A stretch of 22,775 nucleotides of DNA, from assembly GCA_026770615.1 (NCBI GenBank), contig MU631659.1, positions 1 to 22,775 of the forward strand, in the 5' to 3' direction. The notes below the pieces were generated by a model that was not told the origin of the DNA, ran no database searches, and saw only the letters and a list, made by a program, of their open reading frames with translations. A program made the position numbers and the translations under genes. This DNA comes from Pavlovales sp. CCMP2436 (Eukaryota > Haptophyta > Pavlovophyceae > Pavlovales). This document shows positions 1-9,567 of the stretch, in pieces (position 1 is the stretch's first letter; each line of letters starts with the position of its first letter).

Positions 1-65
1 AAAAATACTTATATTATACGGCACTATGGTACGGGGACCGTACCTAATCGCATATTTATATTTAT

Positions 66-378
66 GATAGGGATTCAAGCTGGCGTCTTATATATTTACT
101 GATAGGGATTCAAGCTGACGTCTGACTGTTCTGAATGTTGTGCTGGTCTGAGCGCTGCGTCGTCCATTGCCTGCTGCGTGCCTTAGTCGGCTGCGCTGGC
201 TTGGGCGCCACCGCGCGTGCCGATGGATCTCCGGTAGTAGTCCCGGGCAAGGGCGTTTAGGGAGATGATCTGCTGGTTGCTGTTTGTCGCGTCTTATATA
301 CTGATAGGGATTCAAGCTGGCGTCTGACTGTTCTGAATGTTTGCTGGTCTGAGCGCTGCGTCGCCCATTGCCTGCTGC
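66..378 (-). repeat. Cluster of GC-rich dispersed repeat fragments, probably 3' ends of a non-LTR-type element
   Basis: Three pieces of one repeat lie here: a short one at 66-88, a long one from 101 to about 299, and one at 303-378. Read on the minus strand, all end with the same word, CTTGAATCCCTATCA, followed by TA-rich sequence, whereas the other end differs in each. A fourth copy is at 4073-4171. A constant 3' end with variable 5' truncation is typical of non-LTR retrotransposons. The longest copy reads on the minus strand (about 294-186) as an open frame ending ALARDYYRRSIGTRGGA...D*, possibly the C-terminus of the parent element's protein. The GC content is unlike the surrounding AT-rich DNA and like the right-hand host flank. 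The family identity is not recognised. Confidence 0.6.
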
Positions 379-763
379 ATATATTATCACATACCATTAC
401 GGTATAGATATTTTGACGTTTATTGATATTTTTGCGTATTTTTTATAAGAATCCCCAGTACTTACCACTCTGCCGTCACATATTGAAAGATTTTGATACA
501 TAGGCCGCAGCGTGCCGAAGGCACTGATAAGTTACTACAGAATGCCGTATGAATACGTCTATATCTCACTACTCTTTTTAATACTCGGCCGCTGTGACAC
601 CTATACGGTCGATGTTCAACCTACTCGGTCCCTGTTTAACCTACCATATTGATAAAAATTGATAGATATCGATAAATGCTTATATACTCACGACAGTAGG
701 GTATGGCGTTAATGGTCGCGGACATGCGACGGATGTCGTTAGCCGGATTTAATAGGTTTATAG

Positions 764-920
764 GAAAAATCCAAAATAAATCCAAAAATACAAAAATCCA
801 AGCTTAAATTAAACTTTAATTTTTCTTCTTTTTCTTTATTTCTTTTTTTCAATTCCGAAATTTGTAAATGTTTCATTTAAGCTTGGATTTATCGATTTTT
901 GGATTTATTTTGGATTTTTC
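764..920. repeat. Imperfect inverted repeat, 46-bp arms
   Basis: The left arm (764-809) begins GAAAAATCCAAAATAAATCC and ends AAGCTTAAAT. The right arm (875-920) is its reverse complement except for a few bases in the middle (ACAAAA against CGATAA). The loop of about 65 bases is rich in T and CTT. It could be a foldback/MITE element, a transcript-ending hairpin or the remains of a viral terminal structure; no target duplication was recognised. Confidence 0.7.
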
Positions 921-1000
921 TCTTTTTCTCCTTTTATAATGTTTATTATATATCTCTTCTCAAAAAAAAATGAAATATAGTAAATATAGTAGTAATAATA

Positions 1001-1016
1001 CACACACACACACACC
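1001..1016. repeat. CA dinucleotide microsatellite
   Basis: A simple (CA)n run of about eight units inside the non-coding left part. Confidence 0.85.
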
Positions 1017-1245
1017 CATCTCCTTGGTTGACAAGATTCGGCTAAATATTACGCAAAGATAGGATATAGTCACGAACCCTTTTCATCTCTTCATACTGAC
1101 GTGCAAGTCATTCCAACTGATAAGTGATTTAACTAATTCGTGCATTCCGATCGAAATTATAGCAATAAGTCCGAGTATCGATAAGATTACATCCATCTGA
1201 CGTACATCATATACATAAGATAAAAATCTATCGTAATTGTAGGAG

Positions 1246-1416
1246 ATGATCGACGCGGTAAATCTACTTTGGATGTTCCTCGTTCCGACAATATTACATA
1301 TGTTAAAATGTTGTTATGCTAATATTAACGATGATGTTGATACTTCTAATGCGGTTATTATACAAAAATCAGAAGAGTTAGCGTGTATTATCATACAACG
1401 TGCTTATCGTGAATAA
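1246..1416 (+). CDS. Possible 56-aa small membrane protein
   Basis: A short open frame runs from ATG at 1246 to TAA at 1414, preceded directly by an in-frame TAG. The first 25 residues are hydrophobic (MIDAVNLLWMFLVPTILHML), which could be one membrane span or a signal anchor. The rest is polar and ends IIIQRAYRE. It runs towards the fibre gene and overlaps its 3' end by a few bases, an arrangement also seen at the lipase/penton pair. No family is recognised. It may be a chance frame or the last piece of a broken gene. Confidence 0.3.
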   Translation: MIDAVNLLWMFLVPTILHMLKCCYANINDDVDTSNAVIIQKSEELACIIIQRAYRE

Positions 1417-1608
1417 TAATTTATAATTATTAAATTTATCATGTCTTCTCGTTCTAAATCTTCGGTTGACGAGACTACAGTCATGCTTAGAACCTTATCG
1501 GGGTATGATATCCACGTCTTATTTATAGCGTTAGATATACCATTATTGATAACGCCCATGTGAAATTTATTAGTATTAGTTACCAGTGGCATACTGCCGC
1601 CAAAATTT

Positions 1609-1646
1609 AACGGGTTTACCGTAGTTCAACGGGTTTACCGTAGTTC
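1609..1646. repeat. 19-bp perfect tandem duplication inside the fibre gene
   Basis: The 19-base word AACGGGTTTACCGTAGTTC occurs twice, back to back (1609-1627 and 1628-1646). Because 19 is not a multiple of three, it shifts the reading frame. With one copy, the upstream LamG frame would run straight into the frame starting MPLVTNTNKFHMG and end at 1404; with two copies it stops at 1576. Confidence 0.9.
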
Positions 1647-4072
1647 TTGCCGTACGATTGTTACTTAAATATATATTAAAATCGGCTATGCTATGGGCTT
1701 CTGCATAAACAGTAAATCTCAATAAATTATTTTCTAAACCACCACTATATGACATATCGAATCCTGTTGAAGTATTAGTCAAAGTAGTCGTCGCTTTTAC
1801 GATATTGAAATACGAATCAATTACATTTTTGTTATCTGTACCTACTAGTCGATTAATTACTATTTCTACCTGACTCCATGCGGTAGTCGATAGTAAATTG
1901 TCACTGCCGTTATAGCTTGCGGATGCATTGAGTTGTGTATAATTACCATTAGCGTCTATAAATATATACGAAAGTTTGTTATTATTGATTCGTAACATCA
2001 TACCACGCGATAAATTACCTGCTCCACTGCTCATAGTGTTTACCCCTAAATCTGTAATTTTCGGACGCTTGGCTATCGTAAATATGGGCGTGTCTTTCGC
2101 TGTTGTATTGTTAAGTTTTATTTTAAACAACAATCGCATATCAGTCACACCACCCGATTTAGAAGCTATCGATATAAATGTATTAGTTGTCGCTATATTA
2201 GCTACAACGGTATACGTATTCAAAACTTTGATATAGCCGTATCCTGTCCCCAGAGTGGCGTCACTATTTAAGTTTCAGTTGTCCCTGTCCAGATCGTATA
2301 AGTTTATATTTCTACCACTGATATCATTAAGATTAGTATTAAATCGATATTCTACAAATGATGTAACGACATCGACTATTTCACTCGAAAGTTCATTATC
2401 ACCCAACCACGCACGTGGTAGTCTGGCTGCATACATTATTATCCAAAGCGGTATAAGAATTATATCTGAAATTTATCGCATTTGTAAATCCGCTCAATGT
2501 TTGACGTGTTACTGTCATGGACCTATTAATAGATTCGTTTACAAACGTGGGCGGTAATTGCGAGTAATATATTATATTTGCTTCGACTGAATAAATCATC
2601 GAAATTATTCCAATATCTTTGGCACCATGGGGATAGATTTTGACATCTGCCCCACCAGAGGGTTTCGTCCATCCGATTTTTGTACCACCATCTTGCTACA
2701 ATCGGAGGATTACTAAATTGTTTTTTTATCGAATCATTAATGACTTTAGCAAGCTGTCCCAAATTTTGAAGACCTTTTGCTATAAATTTGATTTTTTTTG
2801 ATACGCTACCGATATCCATTTTTAACCCGTCTAAAGAAAATTGTGACGTTATCAATATGTCAAATATAATAGTAAAAGCACTTTGTCCAATATTTAAAAA
2901 TTGATTTGGGTCACCGTAACTCAGTAAATGGCCAAACGCGACCGAATCTGAACATGTTAAATATATACCCATTGAATAAGCATTTGAAGGGACGGCTACA
3001 TCACATGTAGCACCATCTTCTCGAGAATTTGCACCAGTCGCATTTTCATTATAAGGTATAGCAAAATACGACGATCCTGTGCGTAAAACCAAATCTTTAG
3101 CTCCAGCAACAAGATTGTCCAAACCGACGCCATTCTTATAATGTAGAGTTATTGGTCTAGTAGGTCTAATATACGGTGCTAAAACCTCATATTCTTTATC
3201 GCAATTGAGATACTCTACAGATAATCTATTTGACGTAACACATTTGCGCTACATCTTCACATTCGTGAAACTTTCGTCCAATGTATATTTTGTTCTTGAA
3301 GTTTAATATTGTACTTACCAATAATATTGATAGGTTTGGTTAATTGAACGCTAGCACTCTGACCATTGATATATACCGTTAACAATCTCGTTTTACTAAT
3401 GGTGAAATCAAATCGAGTCACACCCTCAAGCGTGTAATCGACGTTATCAATGGTTAAATCTTCTAAACCCGATCAAGTATTCAATGTATAAATATTACAA
3501 TTGACGGAAGTTGTCCCTGTAATACTTTGAAAATCGAACGATAATCCTCGAATGAATTCAACCTCACTAGGCATCGGTGAATCGAGAATCGTTGCAAATC
3601 CGATACTAAAAATTAAATCGTATGAATATGACACTACACTGTCGTTTAATATATATGAGAACGAATCATCTTTTACGTCAAACCGATTTAGATCTATTAA
3701 CGCAAATTGTACGTTTGCATTATCATATACCGTGAAATTTTGAAAACATATCGATTGTAAATAAGTGCTATTAGGATAGATTACTGCTGTCGATGATGTA
3801 GTTGGTGATGGCAGATTCCCCACGACATCATAAAGTGCTAATAATGACCGCTTGAACCATGCTGTAGGTAGTATTCTAATTGCTGTTAAATTGATAGGTC
3901 CAGTTAGTAAAATATTTTGCTTCGAAATTAACGATGCTCTGATTAAACATTTATCATAATCATTCAAAAAAGTCATGTAAGCATTATTAATATTTTGAAT
4001 TCTAAAATCTATATATTTTTTGATTTTGTTTAACAATGGATAGCGTCATATGTGGATCTACCTTATTTTTAT

Positions 4073-4171
4073 GATGGGGATTCAAGCTGGCGGCTGACTG
4101 TTCTGAATGTTGTGCTGGTCTGAGCGCTGCGTCGCCCATTGCCTGCTGCGTGCCTTAGTCGGCTGCGCTGG
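4073..4171 (-). mobile_element. Copy of the GC-rich dispersed repeat inserted in the fibre gene
   Basis: About 99 bases match the repeats at 101-299 and 303-378 almost base for base, from CCAGCGCAGCCGACTAAGG to TTGAATCCCCATC on the minus strand. It interrupts AT-rich coding sequence between the LamG part (ending about 4227) and the downstream part (from 4036), so it arrived after integration. It shares the constant 3' end with the other copies and is truncated at the 5' end. Confidence 0.8.
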
Positions 4172-5336
4172 TATCTAATCGTCTATTTTCGATATCGCTC
4201 GATGTAATTGAATCGGTTAACCATATTCAAATATCAGATATATATGGCGAAGTGGTATATCCACCATATAGACGAAATTTGTAATAATCAGATGATCCCC
4301 ATCCCCACCGATATAGTGGTGTGATTTTTGTGCCAGTATTAACCACATCAATCGGAAGACCATCAAGCCATACTTTTATAGTTATTGTTGATGCAAAATA
4401 CCCTGGTATTTGTACTGTAATATTGCTCCACTTCGTATCACTTAAAAACGCATTCGTTGTCGTAAAAGCATTGTTGTTGTAAAAACCATTAGGATCACAA
4501 AATAGAAATTGAAAACTATTGTTATTCAGAATTCGCAAATTAAACCCTGATCCTGTCGTATTAGTGCTTGCACTGTTATATGAAAAATCAGAAATCAGAG
4601 TACCAATTCCAAAAACCACGTTACCCGAACCAGATGCTTCTTAAAAAAGTTTTACGTAGAAGCTCATTGTCAATCCTGGGCCTCCACTTGTTGAACTAAT
4701 ATCGACGGTATTAGGCGGTCCGCTAATTACAAACGCTGATAAATCGCTAAGTCTGAAATATGGCTTTCCATATAAATCTCGGCCCTGTTCTGTAGTCGTA
4801 CCAACTAAATTTTTACCATTTCCTGACGTATCTGTGTTATCGTACATTAAATATTCAACTAGTGGAGGATCCATAGATAGCGTCAAATCATCGATTAAGG
4901 TTTCTGCCAATGTTTATTTTAAATATATGATTAAATCTGCAAGTAAGCAAGTGCTTGAATATATTTGTAATAAATTCGTAGTTGAATTATTGCTTGTGAA
5001 TAATCGAAGCACACTTATATTAGCTCCGGTCGCTAAATATGGTTGTAAGATATTATCAATATATATATCAACTTGTCCAATATTTGATATTACTATGTCG
5101 TAATGTCTCCATGCGTTCGTATCGATAATATCCAAAGTAAACGTTCTTCTGAAAGATCCTAATCGAGAAAATCGTACTCTCATAGTTGTTGAATTAAATA
5201 AGATACTAACACCTTCACATTCGGCTTCTGTATTATCTGCGGAAGTAACAAAATAGTCGCCTATTGAAAATATTTATTGATAAGATGAATCAGCTATATT
5301 TTAAAACTCGAATGATATAACTGAATCGTATCGTAA

Positions 5337-5818
5337 ATTTGATTTGTTTTAATGATATATTTGAATCGTATCGTAAATTAGAACTATTCACATTACTGTT
5401 TAAAATTGTGAAATCAGTAGTATTTGTTTTGAGTGATATATTACTTGCATTTGTAGCCATCGAATTAGTGATATTAAAATTGTTATTATTATATGTCGAA
5501 ATATCAATTTTTAACGATAAAAGCGAATCGTCTTAGTTTTTTTTATATCTATCATTGATGAGTCAAATTTTATATTAGAACTATTTAAATTATTGATTAA
5601 AATTGTAAACTCGCTTTGATTTGTTTTAATGATATATTTGAATCGTATCGTAAATTAGAACTATTAACATTACTGCTTAGAATTGTGAAATCAGTAGTAT
5701 TTGTTTTGAGTGATATATTACTTGCATTTGTAGCCATCAAATTAGTGATATTAAAATTGTTATTATTATATGTCGAAATATCAGTTTTTAACGATAAAAG
5801 CGAATCGTCTTAGTTTTT
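5337..5818. repeat. Two near-identical ~205-bp direct repeats, 277 bp apart
   Basis: Sequence from about 5337 to 5541 recurs at about 5614-5818 with only a few substitutions. The 72 bases between them resemble a diverged further unit (TTAGAACTATTTAAATTATTG...). On the minus strand they encode the Asn/Ser-rich shaft of the fibre, so they are protein repeats. The high identity of two of the units indicates a recent duplication, and the 277-base offset is not a multiple of three. Confidence 0.8.
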
Positions 5819-5834
5819 AACGATAAAAGCGAAT
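5784..5834. repeat. 29-bp tandem duplication at the start of the fibre shaft
   Basis: GTTTTTAACGATAAAAGCGAAT begins at 5784 and again at 5813, giving a 29-base period, with CGTCTTA as the rest of the unit. It lies in the N-terminal part of the fibre gene and shifts its frame, like the 19-bp duplication at 1609. Confidence 0.85.
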
Positions 5835-5956
5835 TATTGGATATTTGTTTTAGTTTTAAACGAATTTAACGAACTACCGAATGCTGTTGTATTACATGTA
5901 TTAGAATTTGTAATAGCCGTAACTTCGTTAAACGCTTGCTCGCCAAAAACCGACAT

Positions 5957-5996
5957 CTTATAATATAGCGGAGATTATCTTCTATACCATTTATAC
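5957..5996. promoter_or_regulatory. Divergent promoter region between fibre and lipase genes
   Basis: Only 40 bases separate the two start codons (fibre ATG at 5956 on minus, lipase ATG at 5997 on plus). The gap is AT-rich and holds TATA-like words for both directions: TATAATATAG near the fibre start and CTATACCATTTATAC before the lipase ATG. A shared bidirectional promoter is inferred from spacing; no established motif was proven. Confidence 0.4.
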
Positions 5997-6668
5997 ATGT
6001 TTGGACAAATTAAAAATCAACGAAATTCATTTTTCGGTAGACCTAGTAAAAGTGGTTACTTCTTCAGTAGATATATGAATACTGGATCGACTAAATCTAT
6101 ATCTGTAGATCCTGTAGAGCAAAACCCACTACTACAAAATGCTATGGTATTCTTAAAAGCTTTCTACAGTGACCCGGATGCAATGGTAAAAATGAAAAAT
6201 GTAGGTTACAAACATGATATTGATTTATCTAATATTGAGACAAATGTTTTTACTAGAGATAGGAAAGCATTAATACTACATAGAGGTAGTTCGAATGCTA
6301 AGGATTTTTTGATAATCAATGTTTTACTAGCCATAAATTATTCGGGTTTAGATGCACGCGTATGGTCTGCTAACAAAATTACGAGGCAAACGCAATCGAA
6401 ATATAATACCATCCCAGACCACGTTGGACATAGCTTAGGTGGTTGGTAGGCGGAAGTTTGTGCTGATCCTATGGCGTGGGTTCTTACTTATAATAAGGGA
6501 GCGTCGGCTTACCATATTGGTAAACCTATTTCTTCTAGGCAATTAGATATTCGTACACGTGGGGATTTGGTTAGTTTATTAAGTAAATTTCAAAACAGTA
6601 ATTCGATAACTATCGAAAATAGAGGGACCGGTTTCCTAGACTCACACAATTTGAATAATCTTGACTAA
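5997..6668 (+). pseudogene. Class-3 (alpha/beta-hydrolase) lipase, one premature stop
   Basis: The frame starts MFGQIKNQRNSFFGR and covers 223 codons plus the stop. It shows lipase class-3 landmarks in order: the strand-loop LILHRGSSNAKDF (compare the usual FRGT..DW), the nucleophile elbow GHSLGG at about residues 145-150, an Asp candidate in DIRTRGDLVSLLS, and a His candidate in DSHNL close to the C-terminus. The enzyme would hydrolyse lipid esters; in viruses of this type it may help penetrate or rebuild host membranes (inference). A TAG at 6447-6449, two codons after GHSLGG, interrupts an otherwise continuous frame. The part before the nucleophile is short for the family. Its stop overlaps that of the convergent penton-like gene. 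Confidence 0.75.
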
Positions 6669-7300
6669 TATTTATAGAACATAAAAGTTAACGCAAATGT
6701 ATTGTAAAATGGGAGAGGCGTGATATTCTCGTCTACCATTTCGATATCAATGTAATCTATAGAATTGTTACGCAATGGTTGAATTACAAAAGGACGATCA
6801 AACGGTATGACGTCACCGTAATTTACGTTAAGCGGTATCGATGCTATTATTTTTTCTGCTACTCATCAGACTGCTGTCATTAGAGTCATCTAATTGTAAA
6901 GACTTGTTAGAACATATGTAAATTTGTTTAGGAAAGAGAATATCCCATGTCCCTAGCGTTTTAGTTGTACCTACATATGGGACTGCTAAAGGTTGAATAC
7001 ATATACCAAGACGTTACGCTAATCCCGTCGGGAGAATTGTTAAATCTAGTGATGCGTTTGTGTTATCAATAGACACTATCCTTGTGGTACTTGAAAAACT
7101 GTAAATGATAGCGGATTTGGAAACGATGCACCAGTATCAACGCGTATCGCTAATTTTGCTGACATAGCTGATGTGATCGTTGCGACATCGGCACAATATG
7201 CAGAATCGATTGTTATCGTATAGAAAACTGAAGGGGTTTGTGTATAGTAGAACGTTAAAGTTTGACCTTCACCGTATACGTTGGGAAATTGTCGAGACAT
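6665..7300 (-). pseudogene. Putative penton / minor capsid protein, broken
   Basis: ATG at 7300 opens MSRQFPNVYGEGQTLTFYY, and the last recognisable frame ends FALTFMFYKY* at 6665, so about 210 residues in all. The protein is beta-rich without membrane segments. The C-terminal pattern IDYIDIEMVDE...F..TFALTFMF resembles the closing strands (L.D..G......F.L.F) of penton-type minor capsid proteins of polinton-like viruses. This and its place near capsid and ATPase genes are the basis for the call. It is broken by a frameshift near 7078, a TAA at 7014-7016 and another frameshift near 6850 in an A-run. Its last codon overlaps the lipase stop (6665-6668), a compact convergent arrangement. It could be another virion protein. 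Confidence 0.45.
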
Positions 7301-7616
7301 TTGAATATTATAAACTTAAATAATTAAATCGCTATTAACAGAACGGGGTGCGATAGAATTATCAAAATTTCACTGAAAATTTCCCACTGAAGGGTCACTT
7401 AATCACTCGTTTGACTTGAAAGAAATAACGGATATGGTGCGTTATCCATTTTCTATTATAACAAAATATTTTTATTCATTCCTATTGTATATTTCTGGTG
7501 TATTCGATATATATTTTTTAATTCTTGTCTTGTTAACTTTTCATTTGGCTGCGACATTTTCTGATATTGATGAGATATTTCGATCTGGTAGTGTATCAAT
7601 ATTTTTTTTAACTTCA

Positions 7617-8311
7617 TTAATTTTTTTTATTAATATAGATATCTGCTGACCGGCTGATTATTAAAGGTGGTTGTATTCTTTCATTCGGTATTATCGGCAG
7701 ATTATCCGCGATTTCTTTACGAGATATATTTGAAATTCTAGATAAAAGAGATTGTCGTACCGCTGCTCGATTTGGACGTGGTTGTAAAGCGCGATTTGTC
7801 AAAATTGCTCCTTCATCTCTAGCTGTTGATCTTAAATGATCACCTCTTTGTTTTTCAAGTTCATTTAATCGATTGTCATAATTGGTAGCCAAAACATTAG
7901 ATTGCCCATTAAACGGGTCTTTTTAATAAGGTTATAGCCTAATATAGCTGGACGGACTGCATCGCTTTCAATACCATTGTGATCGACGATATTACCTTTA
8001 TAGGCACTTCGTTGATTATCGGCTGTGAATCTTGAAATCGAACCGGTTTTAGAGGATCTTTTAAAAAGCCATCTTTCCATCATTGTCATGACTGGTTCAT
8101 TTTCAAGGGTAAAGCCTTTTGCGATATGCTCTAATTGTAATGAGTACCGGCTTCTTGCTCGACCAGTATAATATGTTAGTATTTTACCTACGTAACGACG
8201 ATTAATAGCGCCTTTGTATGGTTTACCGTTTAGAAGAAAATTATATTTACTATTTGGTATCGCATCTCGTTTCCAACCGTTTAATTCTTCGATAGCGCTA
8301 GCTGCTGACAT
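7617..8311 (-). pseudogene. Unrecognised PLV protein downstream of the ATPase, frameshifted
   Basis: ATG at 8311 opens MSAASAIEELNGWKRD, and this frame ends at 7865. The following frame (to 7617) carries on at once: at the A-run near 7920 the frame changes from LIKK to DPFNGQSNVLATNYDN, which reads as normal protein, so a one-base loss in a homopolymer is likely. The product is basic and hydrophilic (ARSRYSLQLEHIAKGF, MMERWLFKRSS, NELEKQRGDHLRST). Beyond 7617 a similar Lys/Asn-rich frame (INEVKKNIDTLPDRNISS) continues to about 7400 with several stops, so the original gene may have been longer. The order capsid - ATPase - this gene suggests a virion or packaging role, but I do not recognise the family. 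Confidence 0.5.
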
Positions 8312-8337
8312 ATCTATATACTATCAAAAGATATTTA

Positions 8338-9057
8338 TTATTCTATCGTCAAACGGTTGAATCGATCATATACATTTCCATCTTCATCGATAAACATAAA
8401 TGCTCGGTCTTTTTTTGTTTGGTCTGGTTTGAATACATGTTTTAAATATGCTTCAAAATCTTTGCTATTGATATTTACTTCGTCGGTTATTGACATAATT
8501 TCATTTTTATTACTTGGTCTGAATAAGATAAAATTAGTGATATTTGTACGAGTTAATAGGAGAGCTTGTATATATGATCGAAAGACTAACCAGAACGACA
8601 TACGAAAATGTCTTCGATTGCACAACAATCTTACTAGTGTCCGTTGAAGTTCTATATTTTTCATCGAAGCTGCCATGTCATCCATTATTACGAGACTGTT
8701 CTTATTGTTTTTTGCATTGATTTCTATTTCTTGTTCGACTTCAGTTATCGTATCATAAGTCGGTTAATGATATAGACGACTATGATTCTTAAACGGTGAA
8801 TTTTTCATAATTTTGAAATTGTTTTCTGGTATGAATATATATGCAAAATCGTAGACGTTTGTATAAATAGGTGGATTTGTCTGTGTTAAAAATGCCGTTA
8901 ACATTGAACTCTTACCACTTCCCGGGCCACCGTTGAACATTAAGCTGTGTAATTTGTTACTAAGAGGGTAAGGTATTTGAGGATGAAGTTGATTATCTAC
9001 GTTGAACCGTGGTATTGTTAGCGGGATTTCATTCTTTTTTATTTCCAAAACACTCAT
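8338..9057 (-). pseudogene. A32/FtsK-HerA-type genome packaging ATPase, one premature stop
   Basis: ATG at 9057 opens MSVLEIKKNEIPLTIPRF; the frame ends at 8338 with TAATAA, 240 codons including one internal stop. The Walker A loop is GGPGSGKSS at about residues 39-47. Walker B is NSLVIMDDMA at about 120-129, followed by the family's typical LVRLLCNRRHFRMSFWLV arginine-rich segment. These are the hallmarks of the poxvirus A32-like / polinton packaging ATPases, which pump DNA into the capsid; the length is normal for them. A TAA at 8764-8766 falls between Walker A and Walker B with the same frame on both sides. The gene follows the capsid gene by 18 bases on the same strand. Confidence 0.85.
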
Positions 9058-9567
9058 TTAATATATCATGATGTTTTAATTGTCATAGCTTAGGAGTCCG
9101 TCAGATATTGTTAAAATTTTATCACACACGACATAAGCGTACATTGTAAGCGCGCTGTTGTTAGACGCGATATTTGCTTCGAGAAGGATACTGGATGAAA
9201 ACGCTAACGACGTGCCATCTAAAATGATATCTTGATTTTGGAAAGCGTCTAAACCGATGGCTACTGCGAATGCACTTTCTTCGTACTGTGCTTTAGTTAC
9301 ACTAGAAGGGTTATTCGAAGCATTTAATACACGGAGGGCCTTGTACAACTCGCTACGCATCTCAACTGTGTTGGTCACACCGCATGATGGTACTCGATAG
9401 CCGCCTATATGCCACGAATATGACGTCATGCCCGCTCGTGTGAAAGTTATGCTACTTTTATCAGTGCTTGTTGTTGAATTAGATAACGATGACAAGACGA
9501 TGATCACGGACTGTGCACTCTTCGATCTACATGGGATGTTCCAAGAAATCGCGCCAGAATTCGCAGC

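Larger units (their letters stand above)
379..1245. other. AT-rich stretch with no convincing gene
   Basis: No open frame of useful length or recognisable protein is seen on either strand. The stretch holds the long inverted repeat at 764-920 and a CA microsatellite at 1001-1016. It may be the terminal, non-coding part of the integrated virus or unrelated insertions; the left virus-host boundary cannot be placed from the sequence. Confidence 0.5.
1404..5956 (-). pseudogene. Very large LamG-repeat fibre/adhesin-like protein, broken
   Basis: Pieces in register on the minus strand from ATG 5956 to 1404 look like one protein of well over 1,000 residues. The start is MSVFGEQAFNEVTAITN. A fibre-shaft-like part follows (about 5850-5330), made of Asn/Ser-rich units of roughly 25 residues containing SLKTN...FTIL...NSSN. 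Then come at least three beta-rich LamG/concanavalin-like segments: about 5183-4914 (NAWRHYDIVISN, VDIYIDN), 4910-4227 (DTSGNGKNLVG, GLTMSFYVKL, GFNLRILNNN, WLDGLPID) and 2223-1650 (RGMMLRINNN, AWSQVEIVINR, NIYLSNN). Such proteins are usually virion attachment proteins. Premature stops lie at 4914, 4641, 3473 and 2275 with the same frame on both sides. Frameshifts occur near 3260, 2690 and 1609-1646 and in the shaft. A host repeat (4073-4171) is inserted. Domain assignment is by pattern only. Confidence 0.6.

Noticed and set aside
88..390. 100-aa minus-strand ORF with repeated AAGNGRRSAQTS
   Set aside because: It only reads through two copies of the dispersed repeat; its internal repetition is the DNA repeat, not a protein feature.
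5339..5813. Two near-identical 65-aa plus-strand ORFs starting MICFNDIFESYRKLE
   Set aside because: They are antisense to the repeat shaft of the fibre gene; the minus-strand reading has protein-like Asn/Ser repeats in register with the rest of that gene.
7434..7649. Plus-strand ORF with two hydrophobic stretches, a possible membrane protein
   Set aside because: It is antisense to a Lys/Asn-rich minus-strand frame that continues the neighbouring gene; AAA-rich coding read backwards gives Phe/Leu-rich shadows.
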